From Modicisalibacter xianhensis (GTDB taxonomy: Bacteria; Pseudomonadota; Gammaproteobacteria; Pseudomonadales; Halomonadaceae): DNA of 64,000 nucleotides. The notes beneath the pieces were generated by a model. It had not been told where the DNA came from and made no database searches. It saw only the letters and a program-made list of their open reading frames with translations. The stretch lies in the NCBI RefSeq assembly GCF_900113605.1, contig NZ_FOPY01000001.1:193669-257668 (forward strand), written 5' to 3'. Position numbers and translations under genes: made by a program. The first letter of the stretch is position 1, and the number at the start of each line of letters is the position of its first letter. Of this stretch, positions 46,995 to 55,608 are shown one piece after another.

Positions 46995-47019
46995 ACAGCG
47001 GCGCTTGAGGCGCCGCTGT
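46995..47019. terminator. Terminator hairpin
   Basis: Stem ACAGCGGCGC (46995-47004) with 47010-47019, 5-base loop. Read on the minus strand it is followed by TTTTATTATG, so it mainly ends the pmp3-like gene. It also follows DUF6314 by four bases. Confidence 0.8.
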
Positions 47020-47044
47020 CGTCATCATTGCTTGAGGAACGGGG

Positions 47045-47206
47045 TTAATCGTATTTCAGGATGACCCAGATCGCATGAATGATGCCCGGAATATACCCGA
47101 GGATCGTCAAGAGTATATTGAGCCAGAAGTGCATACCGAACCCCACCTGCAGGAAAACACCCACCGGCGGTAGAAGTATGGCGAGAATGATGCGAATGAC
47201 GTCCAT
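47045..47206 (-). CDS. Pmp3/YqaE-family small membrane protein
   Basis: A 53-aa protein read from an ATG at 47206 with AAGGAGG six bases upstream. Two hydrophobic helices (IRIILAILLPPVGVFLQVG and LNILLTILGYIPGIIHAIW) match the Pmp3/UPF0057 proteolipid signature, including PPVGVFLQVG. These proteins affect membrane potential and salt tolerance in yeast and plants. A longer open frame overlapping it (47025-47210) is a shadow. Confidence 0.92.
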   Translation of the reverse strand: MDVIRIILAILLPPVGVFLQVGFGMHFWLNILLTILGYIPGIIHAIWVILKYD

Positions 47207-47253
47207 CCAAACCTCCTTGTCGTCACGCTAGAAGTAGCAATGGGACCAACGTT

Positions 47254-47502
47254 TCACTGCGACTCGTCACCGTCATGACGATGGGCGCGTCGGTCGATTT
47301 TCTGGGCTATCCGGCCTGAATCCTCTGCCAGCCGGTCGTGATAACGCTCCCAGTCTTCCCAATCATAGGGCGTGCCACTGCGAGGACGATGGCTTCCCGC
47401 CTCCCTCGCTCGAGACCAGGCCAGCTCCTCCAGAGTCTGGGGTCTGTCCTCTTCCTTGTCCAGTTCGATCCCTTGCTTGGCCAGGTAATCCCGCGCGTTC
47501 AT
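47254..47502 (-). CDS. Small charged protein, hypothetical
   Basis: An 82-aa protein, highly charged, Arg- and Glu-rich, beginning MNARDYLAKQGIELDKEE, with an aromatic-rich middle (YDWEDWERYHDRL). No membrane segment or known domain. GGAGG precedes the start. Real by ribosome site and composition; function unknown. Confidence 0.6.
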   Translation of the reverse strand: MNARDYLAKQGIELDKEEDRPQTLEELAWSRAREAGSHRPRSGTPYDWEDWERYHDRLAEDSGRIAQKIDRRAHRHDGDESQ

Positions 47503-47753
47503 TCGTCACCTCCGTTCAAGCGAAGCGGCTCACTACAAGAACCTGTATCTTGGATTCACGTCATGCCATGAGGTTCCTGCCAGTTGGCATACCGGGCTGC
47601 GCTATGCTGAATGGAAGAAACGCTCTGGCGGCAGCGGTTGCCACCCTGTCGCCGAGCATGGCGATTCTCGAGCAATGCAAGGATGCAGCACGGCAGAATT
47701 GAGCCAAGAGCAGCAACCTGGGACGGAGCCATCTTGGCAGAAGGAGCGCGACC

Positions 47754-48158
47754 ATGAACAAGGCACCGGTAACTGTCAGCGAGATCATGTCCAAGGATTG
47801 CTACAGGATCACGGGAGACACCTCGGTGGCCTCTCTGGTGGCAGGCCTGGCCCTGCACCGATTGCCCGGCGCACCGGTAGTGGATAAACATGACCATTTG
47901 GTGGGCTTCATTTCGGAGCAGGACGTACTTGGCAAGCTTCTAGATAGCAGCTATCACGGGGGCGAGCCGGCACTGGTTCGCGAATTGATGCGCCACGAGG
48001 TGCTGACCGTTGCTCCAGACAAGAGCATCGTCGACCTGGCCCAGGAAATGCTGGGCCAGAAACCCAAGATCTATCCCGTGGTCGATCATGAGCGCCTGGT
48101 GGGCATCGTCACGCGCCATGACATCTTGGGAGTGCTCTGCTCGATGCGCGGTAGCTGA
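47754..48158 (+). CDS. CBS-domain protein
   Basis: A 134-aa protein with two CBS domains (EIMSKDCYRITGDTSV...GAPVVDKHDHLVGFISEQDVL; ELMRHEVLTVAPDKSI...IYPVVDHERLVGIVTRHDIL). Such pairs bind adenosine nucleotides. Nothing is fused to it, so it is a stand-alone regulator. AAGGAG lies seven bases upstream. Confidence 0.9.
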   Translation: MNKAPVTVSEIMSKDCYRITGDTSVASLVAGLALHRLPGAPVVDKHDHLVGFISEQDVLGKLLDSSYHGGEPALVRELMRHEVLTVAPDKSIVDLAQEMLGQKPKIYPVVDHERLVGIVTRHDILGVLCSMRGS

Positions 48159-48190
48159 GCGACGCCTCACCTTACCGAGCACATAAAAAA

Positions 48191-48214
48191 CCGCCGCATC
48201 GAGCGATGCGGCGG
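48191..48214. terminator. Hairpin after the CBS gene
   Basis: CCGCCGCATC (48191-48200) pairs with GATGCGGCGG (48205-48214), loop of four. The T-run (TTTTTT) is on the minus-strand side, but the position fits the end of the CBS gene. Confidence 0.6.
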
Positions 48215-48398
48215 TAAAGGATCGAATGCAGTAAGCAAGAAACACATTTCAGCGACTGCTGAAAAACTGTGCTTGCAACCTTATGACCGCCCCAAATCCA
48301 AAATTCTCCCTGAATCGGAATTTTTTTGTTCAAGGGCCTGGCCATCGTCGCCATGGCTTGCCAGGAGGCCCGGCGATTCATTATGATCGCGCTACCGG

Positions 48399-48474
48399 GC
48401 GGGTATAGCTCAGTTGGTAGAGCATCAGCTTCCCAAGCTGAGGGTCGAGGGTTCGAATCCCTTTGCCCGCTCCA
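48399..48474 (+). tRNA. tRNA-Gly, anticodon CCC
   Basis: A 76-base cloverleaf with acceptor GCGGGTA pairing TGCCCGC, D-arm GCTC/GAGC, anticodon stem TCAGC/GCTGA with loop TTCCCAA (anticodon CCC at 48432-48434), the T-arm with GGTTCGAATCC, and an encoded CCA end at 48472-48474. It closely matches the E. coli glyU tRNA. Confidence 0.97.
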
Positions 48475-48646
48475 TATTTCCCTCTAGTACCGCTCCCGCC
48501 CTTGTCCTGCCCCTCTTGGCGTTATCTGCGTTTTATCAGCCGATTGTCACGTTGCCAGTCGACGCTACACTTTTGCATGTTTCACTGCCTTGATGGCATT
48601 GCCACAGAGAAAGGGCTGACAAAGATCGGACGTAAAGGAGCGCATC

Positions 48647-48943
48647 ATGGAACTGGATATCGTCGATCCCCCTATCGAACGCGCCAAGACGCTGGTGCCT
48701 GGAGACCAGGCCGAGGCCAGGAGCGGCAATCAATCCTTCGATGTAGAAATCGTCGAGAAGCGCGGCGATGGCAGCTTCGATGTCATGGTCAACGAGACGC
48801 ATGCCGAGCCGGGTGAACGGGTGCAAGACATGATCGGCAAGCGCATCAGGGTCCAGTGGTTCAACTTCATTCGTATTCGCCCTCAGGGCGAAGACTGGGA
48901 TGACGGATTGTCGTTCCCGGACGAGAAACCCGACCGGCTTTGA
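48647..48943 (+). CDS. Small acidic protein, hypothetical
   Basis: A 98-aa protein, acidic, beginning MELDIVDPPIERAKTLVPGDQAEA. KRIRVQWFNFIRIRP near the end suggests a beta-rich domain. AAGGAG lies six bases before the ATG. A terminator follows 13 bases after the stop. No family recognised. Confidence 0.65.
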   Translation: MELDIVDPPIERAKTLVPGDQAEARSGNQSFDVEIVEKRGDGSFDVMVNETHAEPGERVQDMIGKRIRVQWFNFIRIRPQGEDWDDGLSFPDEKPDRL

Positions 48944-48956
48944 ATACGTGCACAAG

Positions 48957-48996
48957 CGACGAGGGTGGCAAAGCCTCAGCCTCGCCACCCTCGTCG
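48957..48996. terminator. Terminator hairpin
   Basis: CGACGAGGGTGGC (48957-48969) pairs with 48984-48996, 13 bp, 14-base loop. Lies between convergent small genes. Confidence 0.65.
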
Positions 48997-49024
48997 TGTC
49001 GCCTGCTAAAAAATCGGTAGCCGG

Positions 49025-49231
49025 TTATTCGGGCCCGGGGTCCGCATCGCTCTTCTTGTTCCAGGTTTCGCGATTGGATTGCTTCATGCTCTCGACTTCG
49101 TACTTGGCATCTTCGTAGGAATCGAAGACACCCACCGGCATTCCTGTATCGCTGTCGTAGACTTCGTAGCGGGTCTCACCATCCCCGTCGGGCTCCCGCA
49201 CTTCGCGAATCTCCAATGCGCTCTCGATCAT
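49025..49231 (-). CDS. Small acidic protein, hypothetical
   Basis: A 68-aa protein (MIESALEIREVREPDGD, then a segment with GMPVGVFDSYEDAKYEVE). AAGGAG six bases before ATG 49231 sets the start; the frame extends to 49294 without one. Acidic, no membrane segment, no known family. Confidence 0.6.
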   Translation of the reverse strand: MIESALEIREVREPDGDGETRYEVYDSDTGMPVGVFDSYEDAKYEVESMKQSNRETWNKKSDADPGPE

Positions 49232-49398
49232 GGTCAACTCCTTGTCTGATTCCTTGCCATCGGTGGCACCCACTAACTGGGACATCAGCGGCAACAGCCC
49301 GTTCCTTCCCCTAATGGGGCAACGGTCAGCTATCCGTTATGCCTGAACAGCATAGGCTCGCACGCCAGTAGCGGAAAATCGACAGGGATAGCGCCAGA

Positions 49399-49581
49399 TC
49401 AATGAGGCAAACGGCTGCAGATTTCCCGATTGGCACGTAGCGCCTCGGGATAGGAAGGGTAGCGGTCGATTTCCTTGGCCTCGCCACCGGTCGTCTCGAC
49501 AAGCGCCCAATAGTCCGGCTGCTTGAGACGGCCGTGGCGGACATCGGCAATCGGGGTGATCTTGAAGCTGCGCTTGGCCAT
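49399..49581 (-). CDS. Small basic protein, hypothetical
   Basis: A 60-aa protein starting AKRSFKITPIADVRHGR, with an RYPSYPEALRANREICSRL helix at the end. AAAGGAG precedes ATG 49581; the upstream extension to 49689 is probably not coding. No family recognised. Confidence 0.55.
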   Translation of the reverse strand: MAKRSFKITPIADVRHGRLKQPDYWALVETTGGEAKEIDRYPSYPEALRANREICSRLPH

Positions 49582-49791
49582 GAAGAATCTCCTTTTCTTT
49601 AAAGCCACTTCATCAGCATGGTCAATTCCCCGACGCAACGAAACAAGATTTAACTCATCGAAAACAATTTTATAATGAAAAAAAGCCATGGCCCTATGTC
49701 AGACGATGGGAGCGTTAACGTTGAACGAGGAAATTCGGTAGGCTATGCGCCCTGGACACTCAAGCCCCATAACCATAAGGCACACATAGCC

Positions 49792-50778
49792 ATGCAGAAA
49801 ACGCTTTACTCCCTGGCCCTGGCCAGCCTTCCCTTGATGACACTCTTGTCCGGTTCCGTGCTTGCCATCCCTGAAGGCAAGACGGAATGTATCGCGCCCG
49901 CCAAGCCCGGCGGCGGCTGGGATTTCACCTGCCGCAGTGTGGCACGCACCCTGCAGGAACTCGACCTGATTCCTGCCGGCATGCAGACCATCAACATTGC
50001 CGGCGCCAGCGGCGGCGTGGCCTTCAGCCATGTGCGTGCCAAGCGTCAGGGTGATGAGGACACGATCGTCGCCGCCTCCACCGCGACCACGACACGCCTC
50101 GCCCAGCGCCGTTATGCTCAGGGCAATGCCGATCAAGTCCGTTGGGCAGCCGCTCTGGGCGCCGATTACGGCATCATCGCGGTTGCCAAGGATTCACCCT
50201 ATGCCACCCTGACCGAGCTACTCGACGCCCTTGAGCAGGACCCCGGCAGCGTCAGCTTTTCCGGCGGCGACGTGGCCGGCGGTTTCGATCATCTGAAAGT
50301 TCTCATGTCGGCACGCAAGGCAGGTGTCGAGGAACTCAGGGACATCAAATACCTGGCTTTCGACTCGGGTAGCGTCGCCATTACCCAACTGCTCGGTGGC
50401 CATATCGATGCATTCACCGGGGATCTGTCCGAAGCCTTGGGTTTCGTGGAAAGTGGTGACCTGCGCCTGCTGGCCGTATTTTCGGAAGAACGCCTGCCCG
50501 GTGAGTTTTCCGGCATCCCCACCGCGCGCGAACAGGGCATCGACGTGATCGCCCCCAACTGGCGCGGCTTCTATCTTCCGGGCGGCATCTCGGACGAAAG
50601 TTACCAGTGGTGGGTCGATAACCTCGACACGCTGTATGCCTCCGAGGAGTGGAAGCAGGTCATGCAGGATAACGGCCTGCTGCCTTTCCATAAGTCGGGC
50701 GAGGCCATGACCCAGTTCGTCAATCAACAGATCCAGGATATCCGTGAACTGTCGGATACCCTGGGCTTGGTCCAGTAA
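49792..50778 (+). CDS. Tripartite tricarboxylate (TctC-type) substrate-binding protein, orphan
   Basis: A 328-aa exported protein with a signal peptide (LALASLPLMTLLSGSVLA-I). TctC features include ECIAPAKPGGGWDFTCR, NIAGASGGVAF and LTELLDALEQDPGSVSFSGG. The ATG at 49792 sits before the signal peptide; the longer frame from 49675 does not. No TctA or TctB gene is near. It could bind a carboxylate and pass it to a transporter encoded elsewhere, or signal to a two-component system. A small membrane-protein gene follows after four bases. Confidence 0.88.
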   Translation: MQKTLYSLALASLPLMTLLSGSVLAIPEGKTECIAPAKPGGGWDFTCRSVARTLQELDLIPAGMQTINIAGASGGVAFSHVRAKRQGDEDTIVAASTATTTRLAQRRYAQGNADQVRWAAALGADYGIIAVAKDSPYATLTELLDALEQDPGSVSFSGGDVAGGFDHLKVLMSARKAGVEELRDIKYLAFDSGSVAITQLLGGHIDAFTGDLSEALGFVESGDLRLLAVFSEERLPGEFSGIPTAREQGIDVIAPNWRGFYLPGGISDESYQWWVDNLDTLYASEEWKQVMQDNGLLPFHKSGEAMTQFVNQQIQDIRELSDTLGLVQ

Positions 50779-50782
50779 TCGC

Positions 50783-51160
50783 ATGGCGCTGGGCCTATAT
50801 CTCGTCGTCGTGCTGATCTGCCTGCTGGTGGTCGGCGGCACGGTCGGGTTGCTGATGATGGTGCGTACACCCCGCTACCGCACCGAGTCCAGCCACCTCC
50901 TGCAGGTTTTCGACCGGGTCCTGGCCGGGCAAGCAACGGAGTCGGAGTGGCACGCCACCGTCGGCTATCCGATACGCCACGATGCCTACCTCGAGGGTGT
51001 GCGACGCAAGGCCCAGCAGATAATGGATGAACACGGTCGTTCCTGGCAGGTTGCCCAGGGCGGCTCGCTGTTGTCCCGCAGTGGTCGTGAGGAACTCCGG
51101 GTGCTGCGTGACGAATTGGCATCGCGCATGATCGACAAGGAGGGCAAGCGCGAATTCTAG
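50783..51160 (+). CDS. Single-pass membrane protein, hypothetical
   Basis: A 125-aa protein: an N-terminal membrane helix (LYLVVVLICLLVVGGTVGLLMM) and a soluble helical C-terminal part. It starts four bases after the TctC stop, likely by translational coupling. No known domain. Confidence 0.65.
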   Translation: MALGLYLVVVLICLLVVGGTVGLLMMVRTPRYRTESSHLLQVFDRVLAGQATESEWHATVGYPIRHDAYLEGVRRKAQQIMDEHGRSWQVAQGGSLLSRSGREELRVLRDELASRMIDKEGKREF

Positions 51161-51231
51161 AGACCGCCCCGCTTTCCGTGCGGGTGGCCAAGTCGTTATA
51201 GTAGCGGTATCTGTCGTCACGAGGCTGCGAC

Positions 51232-52020
51232 ATGACCAGCGCCATTCGCCTGACACCGCTCGACAATACCATCAAGCATCACGATCATGACTTTCATCAG
51301 ATCGTGATCGGCCTGGATGGCCATGCCGAATTCGAGATCGAAGGGCTGGGCGGCTGTATTGCCCCGTTGACCGGCTGTATCGTGCCGGCTAACCATGTGC
51401 ACTATTACGAAGGCATTGGTGCCAACCGGCAATTGATCTTCGACCTTCCCGATAATGCGCCATCCTTGTCGGGCGCCCAACGCGAGTTGGCCCGGCTATT
51501 CGATGCACCGCGCTTCTTCGCGCTCGATGAGCCACTGCGGGTCTACCTGAACTTTCTCGTGCAGGAACTTTCCCAGCCTCGGCATGCCCAGGGCGACCTG
51601 CTTGCCGCCACGTTTCTCGGCTGTCTTCATTCGCGACTACATGTGACGCCCTGCCCCTCACGGCGTCTCGATCTCGATGCCCTGGACAGCTATATCCAGA
51701 ACAACCTCGCCAAGCGCTTGAGTGTTGCCGACCTGGCCAGCCAGGCTTGCCTGAGCGAAGCCCATTTCAGTGAATGCTTCCGCGAGCAGACCGGCGTCAC
51801 GCCCTATCAATACCTGCTACGTCAGCGCCTAGCGACGGCCCGTTACCTGCTTACCACCTCGACAATGCCGCTCAACGAAGTGGCAGAACGCACAGGCTTC
51901 GCGAGCCAGAGCGCGTTGTCACATGCCTTCCGGCGCGCCTTCGATCATTCGCCGAGCCAACTACGGCGCAATCCTCAGTTAAGCCTGACCCAGCACATGC
52001 CGTTACTCGACGGGGCATAG
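51232..52020 (+). CDS. AraC-family regulator with cupin domain (PruR-like)
   Basis: A 262-aa regulator. An N-terminal cupin (HHDHDFHQIVIGLDG, CIVPANHVHYYEG) is followed by two AraC helix-turn-helix motifs (about 160-255: LSVADLASQACLSEAHFSECFREQTGVTPYQYL; LNEVAERTGFASQSALSHAFRRAFDHSP). It lies just upstream of putA on the same strand. In P. aeruginosa, the AraC-type PruR activates putA/putP and lies in the same place. That is the basis for the inferred role here. GAGG precedes the start. Confidence 0.85.
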   Translation: MTSAIRLTPLDNTIKHHDHDFHQIVIGLDGHAEFEIEGLGGCIAPLTGCIVPANHVHYYEGIGANRQLIFDLPDNAPSLSGAQRELARLFDAPRFFALDEPLRVYLNFLVQELSQPRHAQGDLLAATFLGCLHSRLHVTPCPSRRLDLDALDSYIQNNLAKRLSVADLASQACLSEAHFSECFREQTGVTPYQYLLRQRLATARYLLTTSTMPLNEVAERTGFASQSALSHAFRRAFDHSPSQLRRNPQLSLTQHMPLLDGA

Positions 52021-52058
52021 ATAGCAAGACCTAGACCAACGTAGTATTTTTCGTTCAC

Positions 52059-52086
52059 TTGTCATCAAATTCCGGATTTTTGACAA
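52059..52086. promoter_or_regulatory. Inverted repeat upstream of putA
   Basis: TTGTCA (52059-52064) and TGACAA (52081-52086) form an inverted repeat with a 16-base spacer in the 200-base gap before putA. TTGACA at 52080-52085 is also a perfect -35 hexamer, but no good -10 follows at 17 bases. It may be a PruR or promoter site; unproven. Confidence 0.35.
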
Positions 52087-52236
52087 ATCCAACCGAGAAA
52101 TTGGCAAGACGCGACGACCTCTCCCACCCTACATTCACGCCATTCCGTAAATGCCTTGCATCTTGGGAAAGCGCTGTCCAGGCATTCTGGCGCCTTCGCC
52201 GAGCCTTCCCGAGACATGACTGATGGGGTCCAAACA

Positions 52237-55200
52237 ATGCTAAACGCCAAGACCATGCTGGATGCCAACACCTGGCAACAGGATCCGGAAGCGCTGCTCA
52301 GGCAGCTCAGCGAGCATTACATCGTCGACGAAGATGCCTATGTAGGCGAGCTCGTCAACCTGTTACAGGCCGACGAGGGCGACTTCAAGCGCATCGCCGA
52401 CAAGACCGCCGAGCTGGTCCGCGAAGTGCGCGAGATGGATACCGCCGTCGATTCCATCGACGAGCTACTCCAGCAGTACAGCCTGGACACCCATGAGGGC
52501 CTGATGCTGATGTGCCTGGCGGAGGCCATGCTGCGCATCCCCGACAAGTCCACGGCAGACGCCCTGATCGAGGACAAGCTGGGGCCGGCCGACTGGAAAT
52601 CCCACCTTGGCCAGAGCGAGTCCTGGTTCGTCAACGCCTCGACCTGGGGCCTTTTGATGACTGGCCGTGTGATCCAGATGGACAAGCCACGCGACGGCAA
52701 ACCGGCCAATTTCATCAATCGCCTGACCAACCGCATGGGCGAGCCAGTCATCCGTAGCGCCATGTACCAGGCAATGAAGATCATGGGGCGCCAGTTCGTG
52801 CTCGGGCGCACCATCGACGAGGCACTCAAGCGCTCCAAGCCCCTGTTCGACAAGGGCTATACCTATTCCTATGACATGCTGGGCGAGGCGGCACGCACCC
52901 GCCCCGATGCCAAGCGCTACTTTGAAGACTATGCTCGTGCCATCGAGCGCGTCGGCGCCACCAGCCGCTCGCTGGGCGACAAGACACCCTCTCCCTCGAT
53001 CTCGATCAAGCTCTCGGCCCTGCACCCCCGCTACGAGTTCGGTCGCCGCAGCCAGGTACTGGAAGAGCTGGTCGAGAGCGTCAAGGAACTGGCGGCGCTG
53101 GCTCGCAAGAATGATGTCGCCATTACCATCGATGCGGAAGAAGTCGACCGCCTCGAGCTGTCGCTGGAAGTCTTCCGCGCCGTCTACGAGAGCGATGTCT
53201 GCAAGGGCTGGGGACATTTCGGCCTGGTCGTGCAGGCTTACTCCAAGCGCGCCCTGCCGGCATTGCATTACCTCAACCGCCTGGCCGACATGCAGGGTGA
53301 CGAGATTCCGCTGCGCCTGGTCAAGGGCGCCTACTGGGATACCGAGGTCAAGGAGTCCCAGCAGCTCGGCATCGATGGCTATCCGGTATTCACCCGCAAG
53401 GTGAACACCGACGTGGCCTACCTGGTCTGCGCCAACTTCCTGCTGTCAGAGAATACGCGCGGCCGGATCTTTCCGCAGTTCGCCACGCATAACGCCCATA
53501 CCATCACGGCGATTCTGGAGCTGGCCAACGACGTGGATCGCGCATTCGAATTCCAGCGCCTGCACGGCATGGGCGAGGCACTCTACGACGCGGCCCTCAA
53601 GCGCGCGCCCCAAGGCACCTACTGCCGTATCTATGCACCGGTAGGCGCTCACAAGGACTTGCTGCCCTACCTGGTGCGTCGCCTGCTCGAGAACGGCGCG
53701 AACTCATCATTCGTTCACCAGCTCGTCGACCCACGTGTCCCCGTCGAGTCGCTGTGCGTTCACCCCGCGGAAACCTTGAGGCAGTACGCCACCTACGCCA
53801 ACCCGAAGATTCCGCTGCCCAAGGATATCTACGGCCCGAACCGCAAGAACTCGAAGGGAGTGAACTTGAATATTCGCAGCCAGTACCAGCCTCTCATCGA
53901 CGAGATGGCCAAATTCATGGACAAGGAGCATCACGTCAAGCCGCTGCTGGCCTTCGACGTGCCTGACGCGCCCGCCGAACGCCACGAGGTACGCTGCCCG
54001 TACGATACCCGCCAACTGGTAGGCAGCGTACAGTGGACCAGCAAGGAGCAGGCGCAGAAAGCGGTGGATGCCGCCTGGGCAGCCTTTCCACGCTGGCAGT
54101 CCACGCCGGTCGAGGAGCGTGCGCAGATTCTCGAGCGCTTCGCTGACAACATGGAGAACCATCTTGCCGAGCTGATGACCCTGTGCTCGCGGGAAGGCGG
54201 CAAACTGCTGACCGACGGCGTCGACGAGATCCGCGAGGCCGTGGATTTCTGCCGCTACTACGCCAACCGTGCCCGCAACCTGTTCGGCGAAGCCACGCAA
54301 TTGCCCGGACCGACCGGCGAGTCCAACGAACTCTACATGACCGGCAAGGGCGTGTTCGCCTGCATCAGCCCATGGAACTTCCCGGTGGCGATCTTCTGCG
54401 GACAGATGGTAGCCGCGGCCGTTTCCGGCAACTGTGTGCTGGCCAAGCCCGCCGAGCAGACCTCTCTGGTCGCTCATCGCGTCGTCGAGTTGCTTTATGA
54501 AGCCGGCATGCCACGTGATGTGGTACAGCTACTGCCGGGCGACGGCCCGACAGTGGGCAGCGTACTGTCCTCGGATCGTCGCATCACCGGCGTGGCGTTC
54601 ACTGGCTCCACCGACACCGCTCACATCATCAATCGCGCCCTGGCAGCCCGGGATCAGGCGGCCATCGCCACGCTGATCGCCGAGACCGGCGGCCTCAACG
54701 CGATGATCGTCGACTCCACCGCCCTGCCGGAGCAGGTAGTCGCGGACGTGGTGCGCTCCTCCTTCCAGAGCGCCGGCCAGCGCTGTTCGGCCCTGCGCAT
54801 GCTCTATGTCCAGGAGGACGTCGCCGACCACATCATCGAAGTGCTCAAGGGCGCCATGGCCGAACTCAGCGTCGGTGATCCTCGCGATCTGGGCACCGAC
54901 GTCGGCCCGGTCATCGACGAAGACGCCCGCAAGGGGCTGCAGGCACACATCGAGCGCATGACAGGCGAAGGCCGCCTGATCGCCGAAACCCGGCTCGATC
55001 CTGCCCATACCGGCAATGGCACTTTCGTGGCGCCGACAGCGTTCGAGGTCGAAGGCATTCAGGCACTGGAGACCGAGCAGTTCGGTCCGATCCTGCATAT
55101 TGCCCGCTACAAGGCCAGCGAACTGGACCAGGTCATCGACACCATCAATGGCAAGGGTTATGGCCTGACATTCGGCGTACACAGCCGCAACGAGTCCTTC

Positions 55201-55428
55201 GCCAAGGCCATCAGCGAGAAAATTCGTGCGGGCAATGTGTATGTAAACCGTAATATCATCGGCGCCGTTGTCGGCGTGCAGCCTTTCGGCGGCCAGGGCT
55301 TATCGGGCACCGGCCCCAAGGCGGGTGGTCCACACTACCTGCTGAGCTTCGCTACCGAAAAGACGCGTACCGTCAACACTGCCGCCCTGGGCGGCAACGC
55401 GTCCCTGCTGGCTCTGGGTGACGAGTGA
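52237..55428 (+). CDS. putA: Bifunctional proline dehydrogenase / P5C dehydrogenase
   Basis: A 1063-aa enzyme converting proline to glutamate. The N-terminal helical arm and PRODH beta-alpha barrel (about 80-540: [39 protein letters not shown]) are followed by the P5C dehydrogenase (about 570-1060: [19 protein letters not shown] with Glu near 817, [12 protein letters not shown] with catalytic Cys near 850). There is no N-terminal ribbon-helix-helix domain, unlike the 1320-residue E. coli protein, so it cannot autorepress. Control likely comes from the AraC-type regulator upstream. ATG 52237 chosen; 52216 is also possible. Confidence 0.96.
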   Translation: MLNAKTMLDANTWQQDPEALLRQLSEHYIVDEDAYVGELVNLLQADEGDFKRIADKTAELVREVREMDTAVDSIDELLQQYSLDTHEGLMLMCLAEAMLRIPDKSTADALIEDKLGPADWKSHLGQSESWFVNASTWGLLMTGRVIQMDKPRDGKPANFINRLTNRMGEPVIRSAMYQAMKIMGRQFVLGRTIDEALKRSKPLFDKGYTYSYDMLGEAARTRPDAKRYFEDYARAIERVGATSRSLGDKTPSPSISIKLSALHPRYEFGRRSQVLEELVESVKELAALARKNDVAITIDAEEVDRLELSLEVFRAVYESDVCKGWGHFGLVVQAYSKRALPALHYLNRLADMQGDEIPLRLVKGAYWDTEVKESQQLGIDGYPVFTRKVNTDVAYLVCANFLLSENTRGRIFPQFATHNAHTITAILELANDVDRAFEFQRLHGMGEALYDAALKRAPQGTYCRIYAPVGAHKDLLPYLVRRLLENGANSSFVHQLVDPRVPVESLCVHPAETLRQYATYANPKIPLPKDIYGPNRKNSKGVNLNIRSQYQPLIDEMAKFMDKEHHVKPLLAFDVPDAPAERHEVRCPYDTRQLVGSVQWTSKEQAQKAVDAAWAAFPRWQSTPVEERAQILERFADNMENHLAELMTLCSREGGKLLTDGVDEIREAVDFCRYYANRARNLFGEATQLPGPTGESNELYMTGKGVFACISPWNFPVAIFCGQMVAAAVSGNCVLAKPAEQTSLVAHRVVELLYEAGMPRDVVQLLPGDGPTVGSVLSSDRRITGVAFTGSTDTAHIINRALAARDQAAIATLIAETGGLNAMIVDSTALPEQVVADVVRSSFQSAGQRCSALRMLYVQEDVADHIIEVLKGAMAELSVGDPRDLGTDVGPVIDEDARKGLQAHIERMTGEGRLIAETRLDPAHTGNGTFVAPTAFEVEGIQALETEQFGPILHIARYKASELDQVIDTINGKGYGLTFGVHSRNESFAKAISEKIRAGNVYVNRNIIGAVVGVQPFGGQGLSGTGPKAGGPHYLLSFATEKTRTVNTAALGGNASLLALGDE

Positions 55429-55471
55429 AACTTACTCACTATTAACGATAACAAACTGAAGGAAGCTTCTC

Positions 55472-55591
55472 ATGGTTGAAAACGACGCCACCATAAGCTT
55501 TATGTTCGCACTCTCCCTAGACGCGATGCCCGCCACAGGCGTTGTGGCCAGCACGCGTACCAACAACCTGCCGGAGCTACGTCCGGCCTAA
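55472..55591 (+). CDS. Possible 39-residue peptide between putA and putP
   Basis: An ATG at 55472 with AAGGAAG six bases before it opens a 39-codon frame ending in tandem stops at 55589-55594. The peptide begins MVENDATISFMFALS and ends NNLPELRPA. Two hairpins lie within it (GCCACA/TGTGGC at 55532-55548 and GCCGGA/TCCGGC at 55570-55587). The putP ribosome site follows directly. It could be a leader peptide or translational control element for putP, or a chance frame. Confidence 0.45.
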   Translation: MVENDATISFMFALSLDAMPATGVVASTRTNNLPELRPA

Positions 55592-55608
55592 TAAACTGGA
55601 GACGTTTT

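Noticed and set aside
47025-47210. A 61-codon minus-strand frame
   Set aside because: It is out of frame with the 53-residue Pmp3 protein that has the ribosome site and the family signature.
48172-48381. A 69-codon minus-strand frame between the CBS gene and the tRNA
   Set aside because: It overlaps a hairpin, has no ribosome site, and ends in the terminator region.
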